NCBI GenBank assembly: GCA_963660485.1
Contig: CAVKYH010000003.1
Coordinates: forward strand, 1-64,000
Origin: UBA6398 sp963660485
GTDB lineage: Bacteria > Bacteroidota > Bacteroidia > Bacteroidales > Bacteroidaceae
DNA: 64,000 bases
Direction: 5' to 3'
How positions within the stretch are numbered: the first letter of the stretch is position 1; each line of letters opens with the position of its first letter. Of this stretch, positions 48,309 through 56,880 are shown piece by piece. Below the pieces are notes generated by a model, which saw only the letters and a program-made list of their open reading frames with translations, made no database searches and was not told where the DNA came from. The translations under genes and the position numbers were made by a program.

Positions 48309-50845
48309 AGAGTAAGTTTCCGGAAAAAAAGGTCATGACCCGCTACTTCATCGTTGCCGCTTTTCTTGCGGCAATCGGCGTGGGCGTGGCAATAAAGACA
48401 GCATATATTATGTTTGTCGAACGGAACTTTTGGAACGAGGTGAGCCAACGCTTCGTAAAGCGAAACATGAAGATAGCGCCCGTGCGCGGAAGCATATACT
48501 CTGCCGACGGACAGTTGTTGGCTTCTTCAATTCCGGAATACAAGATGTTTATGGACTACATGGTTGTGGAAAAAGACTCGGCGCGAAGAGTCAAGGCACA
48601 AAACCGCAGAGACTCGATTTTATACGCTTCGGTCGACAGCATGAGCGACGGGCTCCACGCCATATTCCCCGACAAATCGGCGGCAGAGTTCAAGCGCACC
48701 CTCTTGGAGGGACGTAAGAAAGAAAGCCGCAACTGGCCGATTTATTCCCACCGCATCACGTATATACAATATAAGGAAGTGAAGCGACTGCCCGTGTTCA
48801 GATTGCCGGCATATAAGGGCGGATTTCACGTGCAGACCATAGAGCAGCGCGCAAATCCGTTCGGCTCGCTCGCAAAACGCACGATAGGCGCACTGTATGC
48901 GGGCAAGGATTCGGCAAGATACGGACTGGAGCTCGCATTCGACAGTGTTTTGCGCGGCAAACCGGGCTTGATGCACAGGCAAAAGGTGATGAACAAATAT
49001 CTCAACATCATCGACCGCCCGCAAGAGGACGGCTGCGACATTATATCAACCATCGACGTAAACATGCAGGACCTTGCCGAAAAGGCATTGGTTGACAAAT
49101 TGAAGGAAATAGACGCGCCGGTGGGTATCGTGGCTCTGATGGAAGTCAAGACGGGAGATGTGAAAGCCATTGTCAATATGGAGCGCGGCAAAAACGGCAT
49201 TTATCACGAAACCAAGAACTATGCGGTGAGCAACCTACTCGAACCGGGTTCGGTGTTCAAGACGGCGTCGTTCATGGTGGCCTTCGACGACGGAATGTTC
49301 CGCCCCGACGATTTGGTAAATACCGGCTGCGGAAAAGTAAATATGCACGGGCGCGACATGAAAGACGTTTCGTGGAAAAACGGAGGCAAGGGGGTAATCA
49401 CGGCAGCCGAGTGTATAAAATATTCCTCGAATGTGGGCGTGAGCATGCTTATCGACAAATATTATTTCAACCAGCCCGAAAAATTTGTGAACGGTCTTTA
49501 CCGAATTGGCATTGCCGAACCTTACGAGATAGACATTCCCGGAGCGGCAAAGGCAAACATACGCCGACCGAAAAAGGACCGCAGCAATTGGTCGAAGACT
49601 GCTCTGGCGTGGATGAGCATAGGCTATGAAACGCAGATACCGCCCATTCGCACGCTTGCCTTTTATAATGGTATTGCCAACGGCGGAAAGATGCTTGCCC
49701 CGCGGTTTGTGAAAGCCCTCAAGCGCAACGGCGAACTCGTTGAGGACTATCCGGTGAAGGTGGTGCGCGAGAGAATGTGCTCGCCCACGGCTTTGCGCGA
49801 CATACAGTATTGCCTGAGCCTTGTAACCCAGAAGAAAGGGTCAGGACACAGGGCGGCATCGAAATTTTTCCCGATATCGGGAAAAACAGGTACGGCGCAA
49901 ATTTGGACTAAAAGCGGAAGAACAACAAACTATCTCATAAGTTTCGTGGGATATTTCCCCGCAAACGCACCGAAATACAGTTGTATCGTTTGCATACAGA
50001 AATCATTCCCGGCTTCGGGCGGCGGACATTGCGGCCCGGTGTTCAAGCGCATTGCCGAAGGCGTTATGGCACACGAGCGAAACGAGAACATTTCGTCGGC
50101 ACGCGACACTGTGAACCGCTTACTGCCTTTCGTTCACGGCGGCGACATGTCTGCGGCGCGCAATGTGCTTAGCGAGTTGCACATTCCCTATACATCAAGC
50201 GGACTCGGCAGCAAAACGTGGGGCTATGTACGCAACGACAGCACGGGGATAACGCTCACCGGCGAAGGCATACAGAGCGCCGGCAAAGTTCCCGACCTCA
50301 AAAACATGGGACTGCGCGATGCCGTGTTCGTGCTCGAGAGCATGGGGCTGAAAGTATCGGCCAAAGGCAAAGGCAGAGTGGTTGAGCAGAGTGTTCCGGC
50401 AGGCACAGCGGCAAAGAAAGGCTTGAAGGTAAATATTACATTGAAGACAGCAGCCGAGATTCGCGCCGACGAAAAAACGCATGCCGTACCTGCCCCTACG
50501 CCGGCGGTTTCGGAATCGGAAAACGCGCCGCAGGGAGAGAACGAAAACGCGCAAAAAAAAGTTGATTCAAAGCAGCCGGAAAACAACAAGGCATCTCGTG
50601 AAAATTCCAAGGCATCTAATTTAAATTCCAAGGCCCGGAATTTAAACGAGAACAGACCTCGTTCAGAACAAAAATCCGGCAATTCCGACAACAAGCAATC
50701 TGCCTCTAAATCAGAGGCTTCTGCCGGCAAGACCAACAGCGGCAAAAAACAGCAGAATGCCGGCAACAATTCCGGGAAATCCGAGAGCAAAAACAGCAAG
50801 CCCTCGGCCGTGGAATCAAAAAAGGAAAAAAACAAAAAGAACTGA
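48305..50845 (+). CDS. ftsI: septal transpeptidase FtsI (class B PBP) with PASTA domain and repeat-derived tail
   Basis: Cross-links septal peptidoglycan in the periplasm. The 846-residue product has one N-terminal membrane anchor (YFIVAAFLAAIGVGVAI), a pedestal domain, and the transpeptidase motifs S316-x-x-K319 (GSVFKT), S374-S-N376 and K527-T-G529 (SGKTGTAQ). A single PASTA domain (about 660-720) follows. The last 120 residues are a low-complexity K/S/N/E-rich tail. Residues about 760-790 are encoded by a copy of the 21-bp-period intergenic array in frame (heptapeptides such as SKASNLN). It overlaps ftsL by 4 bp and lies 2 bp before murE. Confidence 0.93.
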   Translation: MKSKFPEKKVMTRYFIVAAFLAAIGVGVAIKTAYIMFVERNFWNEVSQRFVKRNMKIAPVRGSIYSADGQLLASSIPEYKMFMDYMVVEKDSARRVKAQNRRDSILYASVDSMSDGLHAIFPDKSAAEFKRTLLEGRKKESRNWPIYSHRITYIQYKEVKRLPVFRLPAYKGGFHVQTIEQRANPFGSLAKRTIGALYAGKDSARYGLELAFDSVLRGKPGLMHRQKVMNKYLNIIDRPQEDGCDIISTIDVNMQDLAEKALVDKLKEIDAPVGIVALMEVKTGDVKAIVNMERGKNGIYHETKNYAVSNLLEPGSVFKTASFMVAFDDGMFRPDDLVNTGCGKVNMHGRDMKDVSWKNGGKGVITAAECIKYSSNVGVSMLIDKYYFNQPEKFVNGLYRIGIAEPYEIDIPGAAKANIRRPKKDRSNWSKTALAWMSIGYETQIPPIRTLAFYNGIANGGKMLAPRFVKALKRNGELVEDYPVKVVRERMCSPTALRDIQYCLSLVTQKKGSGHRAASKFFPISGKTGTAQIWTKSGRTTNYLISFVGYFPANAPKYSCIVCIQKSFPASGGGHCGPVFKRIAEGVMAHERNENISSARDTVNRLLPFVHGGDMSAARNVLSELHIPYTSSGLGSKTWGYVRNDSTGITLTGEGIQSAGKVPDLKNMGLRDAVFVLESMGLKVSAKGKGRVVEQSVPAGTAAKKGLKVNITLKTAAEIRADEKTHAVPAPTPAVSESENAPQGENENAQKKVDSKQPENNKASRENSKASNLNSKARNLNENRPRSEQKSGNSDNKQSASKSEASAGKTNSGKKQQNAGNNSGKSESKNSKPSAVESKKEKNKKN
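50584..50670 (+). repeat. 21-bp-period mosaic array, copy R16, inside ftsI
   Basis: AAGGCATCTCG cap, then the words CCAAGGCATCT and CCAAGGCCCGG with AATTTAAATT linkers and a diverged end at GACCTCG. It is in frame with ftsI and free of stops. It is the only copy in the window lying inside a gene. Confidence 0.92.
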
Positions 50846-50847
50846 AT

Positions 50848-52317
50848 ATGAAACTGCAAGATGTATTGCAAAAGGTGGAAACCGAGGAAATAATCGGCAA
50901 CGCCGAAGTAGAAATTTCCGATGTGCAGATAGATTCGCGCCAAGCAGGCAAAGGCTGCCTGTTTATAGCCGAACGCGGCACCCAGGTTGACGGTCATAAG
51001 TTCATTTCCGCCGCAATCCAAAACGGCGCCGTGGCTGTGGTTTGTGAAGAAGTGCCCGCCCAATGTCCCGACGGAGTAACTTTTGTGAAAGTAAAAAGCA
51101 GCGAGGACGCAGCTGGTCCGGTTTGCACACAATTCTATGGCGACCCCACATCAAAACTAAAGCTTGTGGGCGTAACCGGAACCAACGGCAAAACCACCAT
51201 AGCCACCCTGCTCTACAAAATGTTCCGCGAATTCGGATACAAATGCGGGCTATGCTCCACCGTGTGCAACTACATCGAAGACGAAGCCATTCCCGCCCAT
51301 CAAACAACCCCCGACCCCGTTACGCTCAACCGCCTGCTTTCAAAAATGGTGGAACGCGGCTGCCAATACGCGTTTATGGAATGCAGCAGCCATAGCATAG
51401 CACAAAAACGAATAGGAGGGCTCACTTTTGCAGGCGGAATATTCACGAACCTCACGCGCGACCACCTCGATTATCACAAGACATTCGAAAACTATCGCGA
51501 TGCAAAAAAAGCATTCTTCGACTCCCTCAGCAAAAAAGCCTTTGCCATAACAAATGCCGACGACAAAAACGGCATGGTAATGGTGCAAAACACAGCGGCA
51601 GAAGTAAAGACCTACAGTGTGAGGAGTATGGCAGATTTTCGCGCCAAGATTCTCGAAATGTCGTTCGAGGGAATGCTGCTCGACATCGACGGCAGGGAAA
51701 TAAGCGTCTCTTTTGTGGGAAAATTCAACGTATCCAATCTGCTCGCCGTCTATGGTGCGGCACGCATGCTGGGACATGAACCCGTGGAAATACTCACCGC
51801 TTTGAGCAAACTCCACAGCGTGGCCGGACGATTTGAGACCTTGCGTTCACCGCGCGGCTACACGGCAATCGTAGATTACGCCCACACACCCGACGCATTG
51901 GTCAACGTGCTCGCGGCAATACACGAAGTTTTGAAGGAAAGCCACAACACCCAAAGCAAAGTGATTACCGTTTGCGGCGCAGGCGGAAACCGCGACAAAG
52001 GCAAGCGTCCCATTATGGCGCAGGAGTCGGCAAACCACAGCGACCGCGTAGTGATTACAAGCGACAACCCGCGCTTTGAAGAACCGCAGGCTATCATCGA
52101 CGACATGCTCGCAGGACTTTCGCCCGAGCAGCGCGACAAAGTGATTGCCGTGGTAGATCGTCGCGAAGCCATCAAAATAGCTTGTATGCTTGCCCAAAAA
52201 GGCGACGTTATTCTCATAGCCGGAAAAGGCCACGAGGACTATCAGGAAATCAAAGGCGTGAAACATCATTTCGACGACCGCGAAGAGGTGAGAAACGTAT
52301 TCGCCGGAGAAAAATAA
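50848..52317 (+). CDS. murE: UDP-N-acetylmuramoyl-L-alanyl-D-glutamate-2,6-diaminopimelate ligase
   Basis: Adds the third peptide residue to the peptidoglycan precursor in the cytosol. The 489-residue product has the Mur ligase ATP motif GVTGTNGKTTIATLLY and the carbamylated-lysine region. The amino-acid selectivity motif is DNPR (in TSDNPRFEEP), which marks meso-diaminopimelate rather than lysine enzymes. The usual VDYAHTPDAL and GAGGNRDKGKRP are present. It starts 2 bp after ftsI. No murF follows; mraY comes next. Confidence 0.95.
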   Translation: MKLQDVLQKVETEEIIGNAEVEISDVQIDSRQAGKGCLFIAERGTQVDGHKFISAAIQNGAVAVVCEEVPAQCPDGVTFVKVKSSEDAAGPVCTQFYGDPTSKLKLVGVTGTNGKTTIATLLYKMFREFGYKCGLCSTVCNYIEDEAIPAHQTTPDPVTLNRLLSKMVERGCQYAFMECSSHSIAQKRIGGLTFAGGIFTNLTRDHLDYHKTFENYRDAKKAFFDSLSKKAFAITNADDKNGMVMVQNTAAEVKTYSVRSMADFRAKILEMSFEGMLLDIDGREISVSFVGKFNVSNLLAVYGAARMLGHEPVEILTALSKLHSVAGRFETLRSPRGYTAIVDYAHTPDALVNVLAAIHEVLKESHNTQSKVITVCGAGGNRDKGKRPIMAQESANHSDRVVITSDNPRFEEPQAIIDDMLAGLSPEQRDKVIAVVDRREAIKIACMLAQKGDVILIAGKGHEDYQEIKGVKHHFDDREEVRNVFAGEK

Positions 52318-52349
52318 ATCAGCCGTCATAACAACCAAGACAATTAAAT

Positions 52350-53624
52350 ATGCTATACTATCTGTTCAGATTTCTCGACGATTACGGAGTGCCCGGCTCA
52401 GGTATGTGGGGATACATTTCATTCCGCTCCCTGTTGGCATTCATGCTCGCACTTGTGATTTCGGCATGGTTCGGACAGCATTTCATAAACTACATGCGCC
52501 GAAAAAACATAAGCGAAACACAGCGCGATGCAAGCATCGATCCTTTTGGAGTGAACAAGCAAGGCGTTCCGTCAATGGGAGGAATAATTATAATCCTCTC
52601 CATTCTCGTGCCATGCCTTCTGCTCGGACGATTGAGAAACATCTACATGCTGCTGATGCTTCTCACCACCGTATGGTTCGGCGTTCTCGGATTTGCAGAC
52701 GACTACATTAAAATATTCCGCCACAACAAAGACGGACTCCACCCCAAAGTGAAAATTCTGGGGCAGGTGCTGCTCGGGCTCACCGTCGGACTCACACTTT
52801 ATCTTAGTCCCGACGCCGTGATACGCGAGAACATCACCACGCAACGCACTGCCGACAACACGGAAATCATTACCCACAAAAGCAAACCCGTGAAGTCGAC
52901 AATCACAACCATTCCATTTTTCAAGAACAACAACCTAAGTTACACCAACCTCATGTCGTTTTGCGGGAAATACCAGGGCGCGGCCGGTTGGATACTCTTC
53001 GTAATCGTAACAATATTCGTGATTACCGCAGTGTCGAACGGCGCAAATCTCAACGACGGCATGGACGGAATGGCAGCAGGCAACTCGGCGATTATAGGCA
53101 TTGCCCTTGGACTTTTGGCGTATGTCTCGAGCCACATACAGTTTGCCTCCTATCTTAACATCATGTACGTGCCGGGCTCGCAGGAGCTTGTGATTTTTGC
53201 ATCGGCTTTCGTGGGCGCACTGATAGGTTTCCTTTGGTACAACGCCTATCCCGCGCAAATTTTCATGGGCGACACCGGAAGCCTGACCATTGGCGGAATA
53301 ATCGGAGTGTTTGCAATCATAATACACAAGGAGCTCCTTCTGCCTTTGCTCTGCGGAATTTTTCTTGTGGAGAGTCTGAGTGTGATTCTGCAGGTGGAAT
53401 ATTACAAAATAGGCAAGCACCGCGGAGTAAAACAGCGCATCTTCAAGCGCACACCTATACATGATAATTTCCGAGTGCTGCCGTCGCAGCTCGACAGTAC
53501 CTGCAAATACCTACTCAAAGGCTGGCCGAAAAATCCATGCCACGAAAGCAAAATCACAGTGAGGTTCTGGATCGTTACGATACTGCTCGCAGCCCTCACT
53601 ATAATCACTTTGAAAATAAGATAA
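52350..53624 (+). CDS. mraY: phospho-N-acetylmuramoyl-pentapeptide transferase
   Basis: Transfers phospho-MurNAc-pentapeptide to undecaprenyl phosphate, forming lipid I. The 424-residue integral membrane protein has about ten hydrophobic segments. Motifs are GVPSMGG, GFADDYIKI (catalytic aspartates), NGANLNDGMDGMAAG and FMGDTGSLTIGG. It is about 60 residues longer than E. coli MraY because of a loop near residues 155-190 (ENITTQRTADNTEII region), as is common in Bacteroidota. Confidence 0.95.
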   Translation: MLYYLFRFLDDYGVPGSGMWGYISFRSLLAFMLALVISAWFGQHFINYMRRKNISETQRDASIDPFGVNKQGVPSMGGIIIILSILVPCLLLGRLRNIYMLLMLLTTVWFGVLGFADDYIKIFRHNKDGLHPKVKILGQVLLGLTVGLTLYLSPDAVIRENITTQRTADNTEIITHKSKPVKSTITTIPFFKNNNLSYTNLMSFCGKYQGAAGWILFVIVTIFVITAVSNGANLNDGMDGMAAGNSAIIGIALGLLAYVSSHIQFASYLNIMYVPGSQELVIFASAFVGALIGFLWYNAYPAQIFMGDTGSLTIGGIIGVFAIIIHKELLLPLLCGIFLVESLSVILQVEYYKIGKHRGVKQRIFKRTPIHDNFRVLPSQLDSTCKYLLKGWPKNPCHESKITVRFWIVTILLAALTIITLKIR

Positions 53625-53645
53625 ACCGATAATACAAAAACGAAA

Positions 53646-54986
53646 ATGGCTTCCAAGAAATTAATGTCTGTTTTGGGCGCAGCCGAAAGCGGTGTAGGCG
53701 CCGCGATACTTGCACAGAAAAAAGGCTACGAGGTATATGTTTCCGATTCGGGGACTATAAAACCTAAATACAAGGCCATGCTCGAACAATACGGGCTGCA
53801 TTACGACGAGGGAAAGCACGACGAGGCGCTCATTCTCTCATCTGACGAAGTTGTAAAGAGCCCCGGTATTCCCAAGGAGGCTCCCATTGTGCAGAAGATA
53901 GAAGCCAAGGGAATAAATATCATTTCCGAAATAGAACTTGCAGGGCGTTATACCAACGCCAAGATGATTTGCATCACCGGCAGCAACGGGAAAACCACTA
54001 CCACCTCGCTTGTTTTTCACATTCTCAAGTCGGCGGGATACAATGTGGGGCTTGCCGGAAACATTGGACGCAGCCTCGCGTTGCAGGTTGCCGAGGAAAA
54101 TTTCGAATACTACGTCATCGAACTTTCTTCGTTCCAGTTGGACAACATGTATGACTTTCGCGCCGACGTGGCAGTGCTTCTAAACATTACGCCCGACCAT
54201 CTCGACCGCTACGATTTCGAATTTCAGAACTACGTTGACTCAAAGATGCGCGTTATCCGCAATCAAAAAGAGGACGATGCCTTTGTGTTTTGGGCCGACT
54301 CGCCCGTAATTGCCGAGGAGCTCAAGAAATACGACATCAAGAGCCGCATGTGTCCGTTTTCAGCCATAAAGAAAGACGGTGTGGTGGCTTATGCCGAAAA
54401 AGGCAACTATGTTATCGAAAAGCCCACGCCTTTCAATATGGAACTGGAGGAACTTTCGCTCACGGGCAAGCACAACCTTTACAACTCCCTCGCAGCCGGC
54501 ATCACCGCCAAGCTTGCTGGAGTGAGCAACGAGGCTTTGCGCAAGAGCCTTTCCGATTTCCCGGGAGTGGAACATCGCTTGGAAAAGGTGGCGAAAGTGC
54601 GCAGCGTGCAATATGTAAACGACTCCAAAGCAACCAACGTTGATGCCTGCTGGTATGCACTCGACAGCATGAAAACGCCGGTAGTTCTCATTCTCGGCGG
54701 AAAGGACAAAGGCAACGACTACACGCCTATCAAGGAAATGGTAAAGCAGAAATGCCGCGCGCTCGTGTATCTCGGTGCCGACAATGCCAAACTTCACAAG
54801 GAATTCGACTCACTTGGCGTGCCCGTAGTGGACACTCACGACATGAACACCTGCGTGGCGGAATGCTATAAGCTCGCTCAGCCCGGCGATACCGTACTTC
54901 TGAGCCCCTGCTGTGCGAGTTTCGACCTTTTCCACAACATGGAGGAGCGAGGAGAACTGTTCAAGCAGGCCGTACGTGCTCTCTGA
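53646..54986 (+). CDS. murD: UDP-N-acetylmuramoylalanine-D-glutamate ligase
   Basis: Adds D-glutamate to UDP-MurNAc-L-Ala in the cytosol. The 446-residue product starts with the nucleotide-binding VLGAAESGVGAAIL. It has the ATP motif ITGSNGKTTTTSL, ELSSFQLDNM, NITPDHLDRYD and NDSKATNVDA in order. It lies 21 bp after mraY and 31 bp before ftsW. Confidence 0.95.
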   Translation: MASKKLMSVLGAAESGVGAAILAQKKGYEVYVSDSGTIKPKYKAMLEQYGLHYDEGKHDEALILSSDEVVKSPGIPKEAPIVQKIEAKGINIISEIELAGRYTNAKMICITGSNGKTTTTSLVFHILKSAGYNVGLAGNIGRSLALQVAEENFEYYVIELSSFQLDNMYDFRADVAVLLNITPDHLDRYDFEFQNYVDSKMRVIRNQKEDDAFVFWADSPVIAEELKKYDIKSRMCPFSAIKKDGVVAYAEKGNYVIEKPTPFNMELEELSLTGKHNLYNSLAAGITAKLAGVSNEALRKSLSDFPGVEHRLEKVAKVRSVQYVNDSKATNVDACWYALDSMKTPVVLILGGKDKGNDYTPIKEMVKQKCRALVYLGADNAKLHKEFDSLGVPVVDTHDMNTCVAECYKLAQPGDTVLLSPCCASFDLFHNMEERGELFKQAVRAL

Positions 54987-55017
54987 GAAGTAACAAAACA
55001 AATATAAGGGGAAAGAA

Positions 55018-56397
55018 ATGAACAAACTGTCAGGATTATTTCAGGGCGACCGCATAATATGGATAATCTTTTTTGCGCTTATCCTGATTTCCGTTGTCGA
55101 GGTATTCAGCGCGCTAAGCACGCTCACCTATCAAAGCGGCGACTACCTGATGCCAATCATGCGCCACACCGGTTTCCTTGCCATGGGGTTTGCCGTGGTA
55201 TTGATAATCCACCGCATCCCCTGCCGATACTTCCAGGCGTGGCCGGCGCTTGGCATTCCGTTTTCAATCATAACGCTCGTGATGCTTCTCACAGGCTTCG
55301 GCGTTACAATAAACAACGGTGCGCGCTGGATTCCCATATTCGGCGTGCCGGTGCAACCCTCTGAATTCGCAAAGGGAACGCTTGTAATCTACACCGCGTT
55401 CGTATTGTCGCGAAACCAAACCGACAAAGGAGCCACCCCCCGCAGTTTCATGCTCATTCTCGTGCCCACACTGATATTCTGCGGACTGATATTACCCGAA
55501 AACTTCTCCACCGCAGCCATGCTGTTTGCCGTGATCGTAACAATGATGTTCATCGGGCGCATCTCGCTTATCACCATCGGCAAGATGCTAAGCATCATAG
55601 CCATCGTGGGACTGGCCGCAGTCTACATCACATACAGTCTGCCCAGCAACACAGCAAAGGCAATAGGCCACTTGCCGCTTTGCAAACGCGTGCCCACGTG
55701 GCACAACCGCCTCGTGAAGCATTTCGACAGCGAAACAAAGGTTGTAACAGCCCAAACATTCGACATCGACGCCGACGCACAGATAGGACACTCCAAAATA
55801 GCCATTGCGTCGAGCAATGTGATAGGCAAAGGACCCGGCAACTCCGTGCAGCGCGATTTTGTGCCGCAAGCCTACAGCGACTTCATCTATTCCATAATCG
55901 TAGAAGAGCTCGGACTCATAGGCGCAGTGTTTGTCGTAATACTCTACACGCTCCTCCTATTCCGGGTAGGCTACATTGCAAAACACTTCACCGCCAGTTG
56001 CTTCCCGCCATTCCTCGCCATGGGCCTTGCAATACTCCTCGTAGTGCAAGCAATGGCCAACATGCTTGTAGCAACAGGTCTGATACCCGTAACAGGGCAG
56101 CCGCTCCCCCTAATATCGCGCGGCGGAACGTCCACACTCGTCAACTGCGCCTACATAGGCATGATACTCAGCATAAGCCGCCTTGCAAAAAAACAAGACC
56201 GCCGTCGCCGCATAGTAAATGCCCAAGCCAGCGAAACCATGGACGAATATGCAGAAGACTATCCCGAAGAAACCGACGACTATTCCGGGGACACGGAAGA
56301 CTACACCGAGATACCGCCAGCCGAACAAACCGCACGAGAAATAGCAGCAGGCAATTTCGGAGAATCCGAAGCCACGGAAGACGAAGAAAAACAATAA
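55018..56397 (+). CDS. ftsW: septal peptidoglycan polymerase FtsW (SEDS family)
   Basis: A glycosyltransferase that polymerises lipid II at the septum with FtsI. The 459-residue product has ten predicted membrane segments. SEDS motifs are FGVPVQPSEFAKGTLV, a periplasmic loop (residues about 230-290) and GLIPVTGQPLPLISRGGTS. The C terminus is a long acidic tail (about 410-459) rich in D, E and Y, which is cytosolic and of unknown role. FtsW rather than RodA is inferred from position. It is the last gene here: murG, murC, ftsQ, ftsA and ftsZ do not follow. Confidence 0.92.
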   Translation: MNKLSGLFQGDRIIWIIFFALILISVVEVFSALSTLTYQSGDYLMPIMRHTGFLAMGFAVVLIIHRIPCRYFQAWPALGIPFSIITLVMLLTGFGVTINNGARWIPIFGVPVQPSEFAKGTLVIYTAFVLSRNQTDKGATPRSFMLILVPTLIFCGLILPENFSTAAMLFAVIVTMMFIGRISLITIGKMLSIIAIVGLAAVYITYSLPSNTAKAIGHLPLCKRVPTWHNRLVKHFDSETKVVTAQTFDIDADAQIGHSKIAIASSNVIGKGPGNSVQRDFVPQAYSDFIYSIIVEELGLIGAVFVVILYTLLLFRVGYIAKHFTASCFPPFLAMGLAILLVVQAMANMLVATGLIPVTGQPLPLISRGGTSTLVNCAYIGMILSISRLAKKQDRRRRIVNAQASETMDEYAEDYPEETDDYSGDTEDYTEIPPAEQTAREIAAGNFGESEATEDEEKQ

Positions 56398-56433
56398 CTT
56401 ACAACACCAACTACGCAAATCAGCCTCGTGTAA

Positions 56434-56558
56434 ACGCACACCGTTTTCACGAGGTCTTTTATTGTTAAAAACTCCAAGGCATCTAATTTAAATTCCGACG
56501 CATCTAATTTAAATTACATGGCCCGGAGTTTTCACGATATCCGATATAATTTTTCAGC
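56434..56558. repeat. 21-bp-period mosaic array, copy R17
   Basis: CACACCGTTTTCACGAGGTC, then the words CCAAGGCATCT, CCGACGCATCT and ACATGGCCCGG, followed by GAGTTTTCACGATATCC. It marks the point where the division cluster ends early. Confidence 0.9.
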
Positions 56559-56773
56559 CCCCAAATACCCCCAAAATCCCCACGCCCCAAACACAATTTT
56601 CACCCCTCGCAAAACCATGAAAACAAAACGCCCGCCAATAAAGATGCATTTCTTTGCAAACTAAAAATGTCAAAAATCAGACGATTGCAAATCAAAGGCC
56701 TTTTTTTAAGAATTGTTTTCTTTACGCCACGAAATTATAACCCTATTAATCTCAACGTTCTCGGGAAAATCGG
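56559..56773. other. non-coding stretch before the pckA promoter
   Basis: AT- and A/C-rich sequence with no reading frame, repeat or hairpin that I can support. Confidence 0.55.
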
Positions 56774-56781
56774 TAATTTTG
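56774..56781 (+). promoter_or_regulatory. -7 element TAATTTTG of pckA
   Basis: A TAnnTTTG match 100 bases before ATG 56881. The leader of about 90 bases is A-rich and has no clear structure. Confidence 0.62.
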
Positions 56782-56880
56782 TGTCGTAAGTTGAACTACT
56801 GGGCAAAAGCCCAAATGGTACACAGAAAAAGAACAACTCGTACAAAAACAATTCGTATAATTTCATAAAATTCTAACGTT

